A stretch of DNA of 64,000 bases from DASWTL01 sp966250385 (GCA_966250385.1 CBINHC010000002.1:62001-126000); one strand, 5' to 3'. Positions 37,005 to 47,183 are shown, numbered from the stretch's first letter. A program made the numbers and translations. The notes: generated by a model not told the origin, from the letters alone.

Positions 37005-37583
37005 TTAGTCCGCACAACCGATGGCGCAGATCTTGAAGTGTCCGCACGCCAGGGCGCTCTTGGATACAAAGACCGCATCCCGCTTCTGCATGGAGAAGTT
37101 CTTCTTTAATGTCAGGCGGTAATACGACCGCTGTGATCCGGTGGTACCGAGGTCGAATTTCAGGACCGGTTCGGTGTAGCAGTTTTGCTGCTTGTCCTGA
37201 TCAAGGACCACTGAAAAGTCGGTCCAGGTCTTTCCATCCGGGCTGGTAGAAGCCTGCACGATATCAGCAGCGGTAGCACAGCTGCCCAGGGACAGGTCCC
37301 AGTGCGTAAGGTCTTTCATCGTCCCGTTGGTCCCGTCTCCCGGATTGGTGTTGGTCACCGTCCAGGTCCAGGTCCAGGTTCCGTTTCCATTATCGGTCCG
37401 GCTCAGCAGGGAAACGTTGTAGGGCAGGGTTTCGCCAAGGTCTCCTCTTGCAGTACAGATGGGATTGCCGTTTTCATCAACCAACAGGGGATCTTTCTGC
37501 CCCTTCTCCTTTTTACATGCAACATACAGTGTGGATACGCTGCCCAGGATGAGAAACAAAGATAGGATGAGTGTTTTTTTCAT
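37005..37583 (-). CDS. Putative lipoprotein, unknown function
   Basis: I start at ATG 37583 (MKKTLILSLFLILGSVSTLY); an ATG at 37607 lies eight residues upstream. The N-terminus is a lipoprotein-type signal peptide ending VAC, with C23 as the lipid site. The mature part has a beta-rich stretch (GTWTWTWTVTNTNPGDGTNGTMKDLTHWDLSLGSC) and three closely spaced cysteines at the C-terminus (ALACGHFKICAIGCAD). 192 residues. No domain recognised. Predicted outer-membrane anchored. Confidence 0.55.
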   Translation of the reverse strand: MKKTLILSLFLILGSVSTLYVACKKEKGQKDPLLVDENGNPICTARGDLGETLPYNVSLLSRTDNGNGTWTWTWTVTNTNPGDGTNGTMKDLTHWDLSLGSCATAADIVQASTSPDGKTWTDFSVVLDQDKQQNCYTEPVLKFDLGTTGSQRSYYRLTLKKNFSMQKRDAVFVSKSALACGHFKICAIGCAD

Positions 37584-37748
37584 AGAATAAGAGGATTTTG
37601 TCTCCATACTACAACGCTCGGCGCCCCATGGTTATCAATTTTTAAAAAATGTAAAGCCCCGGCTGCATTCTTCACAATTGTGTTCACTGATCTGCTTACG
37701 CGGTCTGTATAGCTGTGATGGGCATTCACATCGCACATTGTGCACCGC

Positions 37749-38429
37749 TCAGTTCACCGAGAAACGGAAAACGCCCGAATCGGAAGTATTTCCGGCGCCG
37801 TCCCTGGAGATGACCCGCCAGAAGTAAACCGTATTGGCCTGAACCGGAACCCCTTCCAGCTTACTGTCCTGCAGGCCGGAAAGAAAAAGGTCCGGGTTGG
37901 GCGACGTTCCGAAATAGACATCGAAGACCGCCAGGTCCCCGTCGGCATCGCTGCCGTTCCAGTCGAGGGTGACCTGACCGGCGGGCACGGACTGGCCCAT
38001 AACGGGAAGCAGGATCTCTGCCGGAAACGGCGCATAGGATACCGCGCCCGGCCCGGCATTGTAAAACCGGAACACGTCGCTCTGCGCCGCGACGCCCGTT
38101 TGCCTGGATTTCGAGGTGACATACCAGGAGTATGGCGCATTCCTGCCGAGTACCACTTCGAGGTGGGATTCGGCGGTACCGGCGGTCCGGACCTCGGCCG
38201 TGATGAGGTTTTTGATGGTGAGCTCATACGTGTCAGTATATTCGGAAGGACTCCACCGGAAGTCTACGGCGCTTTCTTCAGCGGAGATCACCCTCCCTTC
38301 CATACAGACGGAATTCTGCTCCGGAAATACCAAAACGGCTTTTCCGGGTTCGCTGACGGGCGGCGGCGGGCTGTCTTTCTGACAAGCCGCCAGTCCCAGT
38401 ATCAGCCAATAAAAAACTTTTCCTTTCAT
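37749..38429 (-). CDS. Lipoprotein with fibronectin-III-like domains
   Basis: 226 residues with a lipoprotein signal (LILGLAACQKDSP; C16 lipidated). The mature part has two fibronectin-type-III-like modules: about 35-115 (VDFRWSPSEYTDTYELTIKN) and 120-226 (VTLDWNGSDADGDLAVFDVYFG...). It starts 22 bp after the end of the giant Calx-beta gene, so the two are probably one transcript and the lipoprotein may help anchor or display the giant protein (inference). Confidence 0.7.
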   Translation of the reverse strand: MKGKVFYWLILGLAACQKDSPPPPVSEPGKAVLVFPEQNSVCMEGRVISAEESAVDFRWSPSEYTDTYELTIKNLITAEVRTAGTAESHLEVVLGRNAPYSWYVTSKSRQTGVAAQSDVFRFYNAGPGAVSYAPFPAEILLPVMGQSVPAGQVTLDWNGSDADGDLAVFDVYFGTSPNPDLFLSGLQDSKLEGVPVQANTVYFWRVISRDGAGNTSDSGVFRFSVN

Positions 38430-38451
38430 AATGCTTGCAATGGCATCCGGA

Positions 38452-41400
38452 TCACTTCCGGATGATCTTATAAACCGACTCAGTTCCTCCGGTGGAGAGT
38501 TTCAGGAAATAGACACCGGCCACCAGATCCGGAAGATCCATCCGGATATTACCGTAATTGTTTACGAACCTTCCGCTGTACACCACTTTCCCGCCCGGGC
38601 TGACGATCTGGACCGAAGCATCGGCGGCAGCATTGCCGGGCAGACTCAGGTTCAGGACGCTTTCAAACGGGTTCGGGAAGACCGAGGCCACCGTGCCGGC
38701 CATGATTACCCGTTCCACGATTCCCTGGCAGTCCTTACCGGTAAAGACCTTCAGCATATTGGCACCCGGCTTCAGGCCAAGCGTGATCTGGTTGCCCCTG
38801 ACGGTCCGGACTTCCCCGTTGAGCTCCACGAAGTAAGTATCGCTTCCGGAGAGCATCAGGTCGAGGGTATTTTCGGAGGGGTTTACGGCGGTATAGACCG
38901 CCAGGTCTTCCGGCTGTGCTACCACCACGTCATAGCATAACCGGTAATCCGGCTGCCCGGCTACCGTCAGGCAGATATTATAGGTTCCGGCAGCCAGCTC
39001 GCTGAATCTGGCGACCCGGTCGAAGCGTGCAGACAGATTCTTGCCGGAGCCGGTAATGGTCGCGGTATAATCCATCGGCAGTGCGGCCGAGACCTGGATC
39101 TCGCCGTTCGCGCTTCCCCGGCAGGTTGCAGCCGTTGCCGAAACCGTAAAGTTTGTCGGCGGAAGCGTAAAGACCGCCGTAACGGCCACCGCCTCTGACA
39201 CCGAACCGCAGTTTCCGTCCAGGATCCGGATGCGGTACGAGCCGCTTTCCCGGGCGGTGTAGGTCCGGCCGGTAGCGCCAGCAAGGTCAACGCCGTCTTT
39301 CTGCCATTGATAGCTGTATCCTTCACCGGTGGTGGCCGAAAGGATCACCTGGCCGCCGGTTTCAAAGGTCGTTGAGCCGCTGACGGTGATGGCAGGAACC
39401 GGAACCAGGATGAATCCGCCGGTCCGGGCCATTCCTTTTGGTGTGGTCACCGTGATCTCCCCGCCGGCGCCGGGTGGTACTGTTACGGTGACCGAGGTCG
39501 AAGAGACCACCGTAAAGGCGGCTGCCGGGACATCGCCGAAGGTTATGGCCGTGGCCCCGCCAAGGTTGCTGCCGGTCAGCGTAACCGTCGTTCCCGCACA
39601 GGCGGTCAGGGGCAGGAACGAGGCCAGGACCGGCTGGTCACTGGCATTCTGAAGGACCGAGATCGTGCTGTCCCCGGCGCTGATCATCACCAGTTCCGGC
39701 TTGCTGTCGCCGTCCAGATCGGCGATCCGGACGGGGCCGCGCGTGCTCCCGCTCTGAATAGCCAGGGGCCCGGAGAATTCAGTCTGTCCGGCTGAGCCTG
39801 TATTTCTGAAAACGGTTACCAGTGCGGTCTCCCCCGCCAGGATCAGATCGGGCCGGCCGTCGCCGTCCAGGTCTCCGGCAGATACCGGTCCCGGAGGGCC
39901 TTCGGCCGGCAGTTCGGCAGCGGGCGTGAAATCCGGCGCACCGCCGGTCCCGGTGTTAAGCAAAACGCTGAGCCGCCCCGAGCCGTTCCGGACGGCCAGA
40001 TCCGGACGTCCGTCACTGTTGAAATCGCCCGCTGTGAGGGCGACAGGACCGCCTTCCGAAGAGAAAGGAACCGCGCCGGCAAAGCCGGCGTTACCGCCGG
40101 ATGCCGTATTGATAAAGACGAGTATCCGGTCGGATCCCTCATCCCCCACGGCCATATCCGGCTTGCCGTCGTCATTCAGATCAGCCAGGAGCAGTCCCCG
40201 AGCAGCGGTCCCGGCTGCGAATTCGCCGCCCGCCTGGAAACCGATCGCTTCCGCTGACCCGGTGTTCGTAAATACCCGGATGATGCTGTCCGACCGGCTG
40301 ACCAGGTCGGGCCGGCCGTCGCCGTTCATATCGGCCACATCCACGTCCGGGACTCCCCCGGTCAGGGAGAGCTCGACAGCCGGGCTGAGGCTCAGGCTGT
40401 CCGCGGTGCTGGTGTTCCGGTATACGGAAAGCAGGTAGCTGGTATCCGGCGCGCTGATGACTTGTTGGACCACGAGCGCATCCGGTTTGCCGTCGCCGTT
40501 AATATCCTGAATGATGGCGCTCACCGGGTTGCCGCTCGTTGCGAACAGCGTCCGGTCCGCGAACCAACCGGCCTGCAGACCGCCGCCGGCCGCCCGGTTG
40601 CGGAGCACCGAGACCGAACGATCCTGATAATTGGTCGTCAGCAGGTCGATCCGCCCGTCGCCGTCGAAATCGCCTGCCGCCAGGTATGACGCGGTTCCGT
40701 CGAGGTCCAGTTCGATCCGCGAGGCGAATGCCCGGGGATCGATACCGGCGTCATTGGAAAAAGTGAGATCAAATGGCGTTGCAGATCGGGCACTGAGCCC
40801 CCCGACGGTTACCGTAAGCGGCTGATAGGTCGCTCCGGGCGGGACGGTCGCCGTCAGTGTGCCCGGCGTGGCAGCCGTGACGACAGCCTGCACCGCTCCG
40901 AAGAAGACCAGGTTATTTTCAGGGCTGGGATCGAACCGCGATCCCGATATGGTCACTGCCGTGCCGGAAGGGCCGGCGGACGGCGAGAACGAGGTGATGG
41001 CCGGAATATCATCATCCCGGATCAGGGCTGAAACCGGCGTAGCCGGATAGGTAGACAGGGACGTCAGACTGTTGCTGGCGGCCGTCAGGGTCAGTTCCAC
41101 GGTCTCATCGCGATCCACCAGCCCGTCATCCAGGACCGAAATGACAATGTCCGCAGCATTGCTGCCCGCCGGGATGATCACGCTTCCGGGAAGGGTCCGG
41201 TAATCCGTCCCGTTTCCGGCTGATCCGCCGACGGAGTAGCTGACGATGGTTACTGCCGAACTGGATACCCCGGCCGGAAAACCGACCCGGAATACCACAT
41301 CCGTGGATGGCTCGGCTCCGTCCTGAACTTTCACGAGCGAAATCAGGTTCGCTGATGAGCCGTCGTTGTCGGCGATATTGGCGATCACCGAGGATGTGGT

Positions 41401-44400
41401 ACCCAGTGTCAGGCCCGGCGATACAGCGCTTGACGCACCCTGGAGGGTCAGGGCTACCGTTTCGGTGATCTCGATCTCCTGATCATCCGCAACCGCCACC
41501 CGGATCTCTGCACCATTGTCGCCTGCAGGGATCTCCGCCGTTCCGCTCAGTGTGCTATAGTCGGCCCCGTTGGTAGCCGTTCCCCCGATCGTATAGGTCA
41601 CTGTGGTCGCAGCCGAGCTCACAATGCCCTCGGGATAACGGACCACAAAGACCGCATCGGTCCCGGGCTCGGCCCCGTCGCTCTCCTTTACCAGCGTCAG
41701 CACCTCATTCCGGGGAATCTGATCATTGTCGGTCAGCGTCACGGAGACCGCCCCCGGGGCTACGTTCAGCAGTGTATCTGCAGAAGTGGCTGCCGTCAGG
41801 GTCAGCACGACCGTTTCGGGGCGCTCGATGATCTGATCGTCGATTACGGCAAGATCCAGGGATACCGCATTTTCGCCGGCGGGGATCACGACCCGGGCCG
41901 GAATCTCCTGGTAATCCGTACCGTTGACGGCCGTTCCGCCGATGGCGAACGTGACCGTTGTCGGCGATGAACTGGTGATCTGCTCCGGAAAACCGATCCG
42001 CAATCCCGCTGAGGTTCCCGGCTCACCGCCATCGCGGACCCGGGTCAGGGAAACGGTGTTGTTCGGGGCCCGGTTGTCATCATCCGCCAGGAGCACCGAA
42101 TCGGGCGTTGCGGCTACCGTCAGGGTGGAAATGTCATTCGTCGCATTTCCAAGGGAAATTCGGACCACCTCGTTTCCTTCCATGATCCGGTCATCGAGCA
42201 CGCCGATCTCAACGCTCACGCTGTTGGCGCCTGCGGGGATCGTCACCGTTCCCGGCAGCGCGTTATAGTCCGCGCCCGCGACGGCGCTTCCCTCCGCCCG
42301 GTAGGTCACCGTTGTCGGAACTGAACTCATGATCCCCGGAGGGAACCGGACTTCGAACCGGCCGTCGGTCGCAGGTTCCGCCGCGTTTGCAACGGCGGCA
42401 AGCATGATCCGGTTATTGTCCGCGGTATTATCGTTGTCGGCCACCTCGGCCGTTGCCGGGTCCGTGCGGACCGCCAGATCAGCCGACTCCCCCGCCGTAA
42501 CACTGGCTGACTCCAGAGTAATCACGAGGGTCTCCACCGGCTCGATTACCTGGTCATCCAGGACAGGGATGACCAGCTCGGCAAAGTTCTGCCCGGCCGG
42601 GATCACCAGGGAGCCCGGCAGGGGGGCATAATCCGTGCCGGCCGTGGCCGTACCGCTGACAGCATAGCTGACGGTGGTGTTGAATGTCCTGACAACGCCC
42701 TGCGGATAGCTGATCCGGAACCGCACCGAATCCCCACCTTCGGCGCCGTTGCCCGCAGCGGTCAGCGTAATTACGTTGGTGGCCGGATCCTCATCGTTTT
42801 CGGTTATGGTCAGAGTCGCCGGCTGGCTGTCTACCGCCGGAGTGGGAATGCCTGAAGCGGATACCAGCGTCAGCTGAACGGTTTCATTGCCTTCATACTC
42901 CTCGTCATCGAGCACGCTCACCGTTATGGATGCGGAGTTCGATCCGGCCGGGATCACTACCGTTCCTGGCAGGGCGGAATAATCCGTACCCGCCGTGGCG
43001 CTGCCCGCCACCTCATAGTTTACAGTCGTCGCCGCCGAACTGGTGACTCCCGCGGGGAACCGAACCTCGAACCGGCCGCTGGTTGCCGGTTCCGCGCCGT
43101 TTGCCACGGCCGCCAGCATGATGCGGTTATTGTCCGGGGTGTTATCGTTGTCCGCCACCTGGGCCGTAACCGGGTCGGTGCGGACCGTCACGACCGTCGT
43201 CACGCCGGCCGGAACACTGGCTGACCCGGGGGTCAGCACCAGGGTCTCCGTCCGCTCGATCACCTGGTCCTCCAGGACAGGGATGACCAGCTCGGCAAAG
43301 TTCTGCCCGGCCGGGATCACCAGGGAGCCCGGAAGGGGGGCATAATCGGTGCCGGCCGTGGCCGTACCGCTGACCGCATAGGCGACCGTGGTATTGAACG
43401 TTTTGACAATTCCCTGCGGATAACTGAACCGGAACCGTACCGGATCGCCGCCTTCGGCGCCGTTGCCTGCGGCGGTGAGGGTGATCACATTGGTGGCCGG
43501 ATCCTCCTCATTATCGGTTATGGTGAGCGTTACCGGCTGGGTGGCGACCGTCGGGCTGGAAACGCCCGAAGCGGATAGCAGGGTCAGCTGAACGGTTTCG
43601 TCGCCTTCAAACTGGTTATCATCGAGCACGCCCACGGTGATGGATGCCGAATTGAATCCCGCAGGGATCTCCACCGATCCAAGCAGGGCGGTATAGTCCG
43701 TACCCGCTGTGGCACTGCCCGCCACCCGGTAGTTCACGGTCGTGGCCGCCGAACTGGTGACTCCCGCGGGGAACCGAACCTCGAACCGGCCGCTGGTTGC
43801 CGGTTCCGCGCCGTTTGCCACGGCCGCCAGCATGATGCGGTTTCGCATGGGGGTATTATCGTTGTCCGCCAGCTGGGCGGTAACGGGGTCCTGGCTGACC
43901 GTCACGACCGTGTTCACGCCGGCCGGAACACTCGCCGACCCGGGGGACAGCACGATGGTTTCGGTACCTTCGATCACCTGGTCCTCCAGAACGGGAACCG
44001 CCAGCTCGGCAGAGTTATCCCCTGCAGGGATCACCAGGGAACCCGGAAGGACGGCATAATCGGCGCCGGCCGTCGCCGTACCGCTGACGGTATAGCTGAC
44101 CGTGGTAGTAAACGGTTTAACTACGCCCTGCGGGAAACTGAACCGGAAGCGGACCGGGGGCCCGTTTTCGGCACCGTTGCCGGCGGCGGTCAGCGTGATC
44201 ACATTGGTGGCGGGATCCTCCTCATTATCGGTGATGGTCAGGGTAGCCGGCTGGGTGGCGACCGTCGGGCTGGAAACGCCCGAAGCGGATACCAGGGTCA
44301 GCTGAACAGTTTCATCGCCTTCAAACTGGCTGTCATCGAGCACGTCCACGGTAATGGATGCCGAATTGTCACCTGCAGGGATCTCCACCGTGCCCGGCAG

Positions 44401-45915
44401 GGCAGTATAGTCCGTACCCGGTGTGGCGTTGCCCGCCACCTGGTAGTTCACCGTCGTCGCCGCCGAACTGGTGACTCCCGCGGGAAAGCGAACCTCAAAC
44501 CGGCCGGCCGTTGCCGGTTCCGCGCCGTTGGCCACGGCAGCAAGCGTGATGCGGTTCCGCATGGGGGTATTATCATTATCAATCAGCCGGGCGGTGACCG
44601 GGCCGTCCGGATCGAGTCCCAGTTCCGTCCCCCCTGAAACGGCTTCCGTAAGGGTCACGGTAACGGTCTCCTCCCCTTCGATAATCATATCCTCGTTAAC
44701 CGGGATCACGATTTCCTGGAAGCGGGCACCCGCAGGAATGGTGACCGTACCGCTGCTCCCGGAGTGGTCGGCTCCCGGTTCTGCCGTTCCGCCGACCGTA
44801 TAGCTCACGACGGTCCCGGAGGACCGGGTGACCCCTTCCGGGAAACTGACCCGGAACCGGATATCGCTTCCGCCTTCTTCCCCGTCCGTGACCAGGCTTA
44901 GGGTCAGCATGCGGTCCGCCGGATCTTCGTCATTATCCGAAATGGTCGCTTCAGCCGCCGCCGCCTGGAGGGTGATGGCGGCTACGGCGTTGGAGGCACT
45001 CTGCAGGGTGATCGTGATGGTCTCAGGTCCTTCAAAGACCGTATCGTCGGTCACATCGATCACCAGATCCGCGGCGTTTTCACCGGCTGGCAGGACGAGC
45101 GTGCCGCTCAGAGCGGCATAATCTGCATCCGGTGTGGCACTGCCACCCACCGCGTAGCTGACCTGCGTAGGAACGGAGCTCGTCACTCCCGCCGGAAAGG
45201 AGATCCGGAAACGGGCGCTGGTACCCGGCTCGGCTCCGTTGGCATCGGCGGTAACGGAAAGCGCCGCCCCCGTGTCGTTATCGGTTATCGTGGCTGAAAC
45301 CTCAGCCTGCGGATCGAAGCTGACCGGACCGGCGCCCGCATCGGCGGAGACCAGGCTGATCACAATTTCTTCGGTGCCTTCCATGATCCGGTCATCGGCA
45401 GGTGTCAGCCCGATCAGGGCCGACGGTTCTCCTGCAGCGATCTGGACCGTTCCCGATACCGCCGGGAAATCTGTGCCGGCTACCGCCGTGCCGGTCAGGC
45501 GGTAACCAACCGTCGTGGTTTCCGGGGCGACATACCCGTCCTGATATTCGACCCGGAACTGAACCACCTGACCGTCCTCCGAACCATCCGAAACGTTGAC
45601 CAGCGTGAGCGAAGGCGTCACGAACGTAAAACCGGGAAAGGATGCGCTGCTGTCCGCGGTGGACACTTCCACCGGACCCGACGAACCGCCACCGACAACA
45701 GCGGAAACAGAGGTGTCCGAGGTGACCGTGAATGAGCGGGCCGGAGTTCCGCCGAAGGAAACGGCGGTGACCTCACCGAGCCCGGTACCCGTGATGGTGA
45801 TCACCGTGCCGGGCAATCCGGAGGACGGGTTAACGGACGTGATGGAGGGCCCCTGCGAAAAAGCGGAAAAGAAGCACAGCAGCAGGGCGGTAACCGGCAG
45901 TAAATGTTTTTTCAT
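38452..45915 (-). CDS. Giant T9SS-exported Calx-beta repeat protein
   Basis: 2487 residues. Order: signal peptide (1-21), an IPT/TIG domain (about 22-100), thirteen Calx-beta repeats of roughly 115-121 residues (about 101-1637), a second IPT/TIG (1638-1715), seven FG-GAP/VCBS repeats with Ca-binding cores such as DFDGDGRIDL (1722-2090), a third IPT/TIG (from 2094), an Ig-like domain, a SprB-like module, and a C-terminal T9SS sorting domain (from about 2405, VFPNPFESVLNLS... to KIIRK). Calx-beta and FG-GAP repeats bind calcium in known proteins, which suggests a rigid, calcium-dependent surface adhesin; this is inference. Repeats 4-9 alternate two types with 714-bp periodicity. Linked to the lipoprotein downstream. 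Confidence 0.93.
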   Translation of the reverse strand: MKKHLLPVTALLLCFFSAFSQGPSITSVNPSSGLPGTVITITGTGLGEVTAVSFGGTPARSFTVTSDTSVSAVVGGGSSGPVEVSTADSSASFPGFTFVTPSLTLVNVSDGSEDGQVVQFRVEYQDGYVAPETTTVGYRLTGTAVAGTDFPAVSGTVQIAAGEPSALIGLTPADDRIMEGTEEIVISLVSADAGAGPVSFDPQAEVSATITDNDTGAALSVTADANGAEPGTSARFRISFPAGVTSSVPTQVSYAVGGSATPDADYAALSGTLVLPAGENAADLVIDVTDDTVFEGPETITITLQSASNAVAAITLQAAAAEATISDNDEDPADRMLTLSLVTDGEEGGSDIRFRVSFPEGVTRSSGTVVSYTVGGTAEPGADHSGSSGTVTIPAGARFQEIVIPVNEDMIIEGEETVTVTLTEAVSGGTELGLDPDGPVTARLIDNDNTPMRNRITLAAVANGAEPATAGRFEVRFPAGVTSSAATTVNYQVAGNATPGTDYTALPGTVEIPAGDNSASITVDVLDDSQFEGDETVQLTLVSASGVSSPTVATQPATLTITDNEEDPATNVITLTAAGNGAENGPPVRFRFSFPQGVVKPFTTTVSYTVSGTATAGADYAVLPGSLVIPAGDNSAELAVPVLEDQVIEGTETIVLSPGSASVPAGVNTVVTVSQDPVTAQLADNDNTPMRNRIMLAAVANGAEPATSGRFEVRFPAGVTSSAATTVNYRVAGSATAGTDYTALLGSVEIPAGFNSASITVGVLDDNQFEGDETVQLTLLSASGVSSPTVATQPVTLTITDNEEDPATNVITLTAAGNGAEGGDPVRFRFSYPQGIVKTFNTTVAYAVSGTATAGTDYAPLPGSLVIPAGQNFAELVIPVLEDQVIERTETLVLTPGSASVPAGVTTVVTVRTDPVTAQVADNDNTPDNNRIMLAAVANGAEPATSGRFEVRFPAGVTSSAATTVNYEVAGSATAGTDYSALPGTVVIPAGSNSASITVSVLDDEEYEGNETVQLTLVSASGIPTPAVDSQPATLTITENDEDPATNVITLTAAGNGAEGGDSVRFRISYPQGVVRTFNTTVSYAVSGTATAGTDYAPLPGSLVIPAGQNFAELVIPVLDDQVIEPVETLVITLESASVTAGESADLAVRTDPATAEVADNDNTADNNRIMLAAVANAAEPATDGRFEVRFPPGIMSSVPTTVTYRAEGSAVAGADYNALPGTVTIPAGANSVSVEIGVLDDRIMEGNEVVRISLGNATNDISTLTVAATPDSVLLADDDNRAPNNTVSLTRVRDGGEPGTSAGLRIGFPEQITSSSPTTVTFAIGGTAVNGTDYQEIPARVVIPAGENAVSLDLAVIDDQIIERPETVVLTLTAATSADTLLNVAPGAVSVTLTDNDQIPRNEVLTLVKESDGAEPGTDAVFVVRYPEGIVSSAATTVTYTIGGTATNGADYSTLSGTAEIPAGDNGAEIRVAVADDQEIEITETVALTLQGASSAVSPGLTLGTTSSVIANIADNDGSSANLISLVKVQDGAEPSTDVVFRVGFPAGVSSSAVTIVSYSVGGSAGNGTDYRTLPGSVIIPAGSNAADIVISVLDDGLVDRDETVELTLTAASNSLTSLSTYPATPVSALIRDDDIPAITSFSPSAGPSGTAVTISGSRFDPSPENNLVFFGAVQAVVTAATPGTLTATVPPGATYQPLTVTVGGLSARSATPFDLTFSNDAGIDPRAFASRIELDLDGTASYLAAGDFDGDGRIDLLTTNYQDRSVSVLRNRAAGGGLQAGWFADRTLFATSGNPVSAIIQDINGDGKPDALVVQQVISAPDTSYLLSVYRNTSTADSLSLSPAVELSLTGGVPDVDVADMNGDGRPDLVSRSDSIIRVFTNTGSAEAIGFQAGGEFAAGTAARGLLLADLNDDGKPDMAVGDEGSDRILVFINTASGGNAGFAGAVPFSSEGGPVALTAGDFNSDGRPDLAVRNGSGRLSVLLNTGTGGAPDFTPAAELPAEGPPGPVSAGDLDGDGRPDLILAGETALVTVFRNTGSAGQTEFSGPLAIQSGSTRGPVRIADLDGDSKPELVMISAGDSTISVLQNASDQPVLASFLPLTACAGTTVTLTGSNLGGATAITFGDVPAAAFTVVSSTSVTVTVPPGAGGEITVTTPKGMARTGGFILVPVPAITVSGSTTFETGGQVILSATTGEGYSYQWQKDGVDLAGATGRTYTARESGSYRIRILDGNCGSVSEAVAVTAVFTLPPTNFTVSATAATCRGSANGEIQVSAALPMDYTATITGSGKNLSARFDRVARFSELAAGTYNICLTVAGQPDYRLCYDVVVAQPEDLAVYTAVNPSENTLDLMLSGSDTYFVELNGEVRTVRGNQITLGLKPGANMLKVFTGKDCQGIVERVIMAGTVASVFPNPFESVLNLSLPGNAAADASVQIVSPGGKVVYSGRFVNNYGNIRMDLPDLVAGVYFLKLSTGGTESVYKIIRK
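42415..44556 (-). repeat. Three tandem 714-bp units inside the Calx-beta array
   Basis: Protein residues 454-691, 692-929 and 930-1167 are three copies of a two-module unit. Each begins NRITLAAVANGAEP or NRIMLAAVANGAEP and its second half NVITLTAAGNGAE. The landmark GAACTGGTGACTCCCGCGGG recurs (near-identically) at 43037, 43751 and 44465, exactly 714 bp apart. A further half-unit follows from residue 1168. Two rounds of in-frame duplication, with some later divergence, explain it. Confidence 0.9.
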
Positions 45916-46035
45916 ATCAGGCAGAAAGAGGCAGAATCGGGGTTGGAATTTTCCTGCCAGAACAACAACATTTCGTCCTGTTAAGTTTTATTACTCTTTG
46001 GTATACAGCGATAAATAAGAAAGAAAAAGGTTTCG

Positions 46036-46695
46036 TTAGTCTTTGACGGCCGGCCTGACCATCCCTCCGGCGAAGTCAAAGGAGACGTCTCCGCGGATCG
46101 AGAACGGCGAGCTGAATGCCGGATCATTGGTCGGGAACCACACCTTTTTATCACGGTTGATCAGGATCAGGAGGCCTTGCGGATCCCCGGCCGCACAGAA
46201 TTTATCGAAGTTGCCGTCATAGAGCGGGATGCTCCCGATGGCGTTCACGGCGGAATAGGCTGCACCGATATCGGTCACCGGCATGCCTACTTCGCTGATC
46301 CCCAGGATGTGATCCGGTCCGAAGGGCCCTTCCGCTCCTGCAGGCAGGTCGCGCCGCGCAATGAATTCCACGATATTCCGGTCGGCATCATAAAAGTACA
46401 TGGCAATAGCATTCCAGGCATCGAACCGCATCAGCTCGTCGCCGTCATCCTTCAGGATGGCGACCCGCGCCTTTAGCCACTCCAGGGCCTGCCGCTCTTT
46501 GCCGGCAGCAATATTGAACGCGATGTGGTATGGCGTCGCTTCCGGATCGGCCAGCAGGGTAAATACGGTGTGACCGGCAAGAAAGGAAACGGAGTCAGGA
46601 TTCTGGCGCTGAACGGCCAGACCGAGCCGGTCCCCGTAGAAACCAAGCTGTTCTTCAAAATTAGCGGAGTAGATGGTCAGTTCGCGGATTTTCAT
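46036..46695 (-). CDS. VOC (glyoxalase/bleomycin-resistance) superfamily protein
   Basis: I start at ATG 46695 (MKIRELTIYSANFEEQLGFY), 219 residues; an upstream in-frame ATG at 46800 adds 35 residues without VOC features. One beta-alpha-beta-beta-beta module is seen in the first 115 residues (FYGDRLGLAVQRQNPDSVSF..., RFDAWNAIAMYFYDADRNIVEF) and a weaker second one after it. VOC proteins bind a metal and act on glyoxals, antibiotics or dioxygenase substrates; the substrate here is unknown. Confidence 0.75.
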   Translation of the reverse strand: MKIRELTIYSANFEEQLGFYGDRLGLAVQRQNPDSVSFLAGHTVFTLLADPEATPYHIAFNIAAGKERQALEWLKARVAILKDDGDELMRFDAWNAIAMYFYDADRNIVEFIARRDLPAGAEGPFGPDHILGISEVGMPVTDIGAAYSAVNAIGSIPLYDGNFDKFCAAGDPQGLLILINRDKKVWFPTNDPAFSSPFSIRGDVSFDFAGGMVRPAVKD

Positions 46696-46799
46696 GGACC
46701 TGCAGATCTTCGTTGACCGTATGAAAAACAACCGGCGATCCGGCCCGAAAGTTTTGAATGAAACGGTACCCAGCCACCATGACCGGGACCGCTTACGCA

Positions 46800-47084
46800 C
46801 TAAAAATCGAAAAAGTCGTCCAGGAAGGATTTCTTTTTCTTGTAGGGCTGCTGCCTGTAATGCGGGTGCTCGGACTGCCGGTACGAAGGCTGATCCCCGT
46901 AACCGTATTGCTTATAGTCGGAGTCGTAGTTCTCCCGTTTTGAGTAATGGTCGGCAGAACGGTCGATGATCTTTTCCAGTTCACCCCGATCCAGCCAGAC
47001 GCCGCGGCATTCCGGGCAATAATCGATCTCGACCCCCTTTTTTTCCGCCATTAACAGGGTTGCATTACAGTTTGGACATTTCAT
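46800..47084 (-). CDS. TFIIB-type zinc-ribbon protein
   Basis: 94 residues from ATG 47084 (MKCPNCNATLLMAEKKGVEI). Two CxxC knuckles, CPNC and CPEC, form a zinc ribbon of the zf-TFIIB family; the tail is rich in Tyr, Gln, Arg and Lys and ends SFLDDFFDF. The family is widespread, with no established reaction. The gene is divergent from pncB; both promoters must lie in 47085-47183. Confidence 0.75.
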   Translation of the reverse strand: MKCPNCNATLLMAEKKGVEIDYCPECRGVWLDRGELEKIIDRSADHYSKRENYDSDYKQYGYGDQPSYRQSEHPHYRQQPYKKKKSFLDDFFDF

Positions 47085-47183
47085 ATCGTATCGGTTTGGT
47101 TTCCACAAATAACGCCAAAATAAAACTAAAGTATGTTTTAAGCGGTAGTTATTGCTATTATCCGGATCAGAAAGATTACGCAT

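Noticed and set aside
42415..44556. Regular repeats that could be taken for a CRISPR array or satellite DNA
   Set aside because: The unit is 714 bp, in frame, and encodes Calx-beta modules; there are no short direct repeats with unique spacers and no cas genes.
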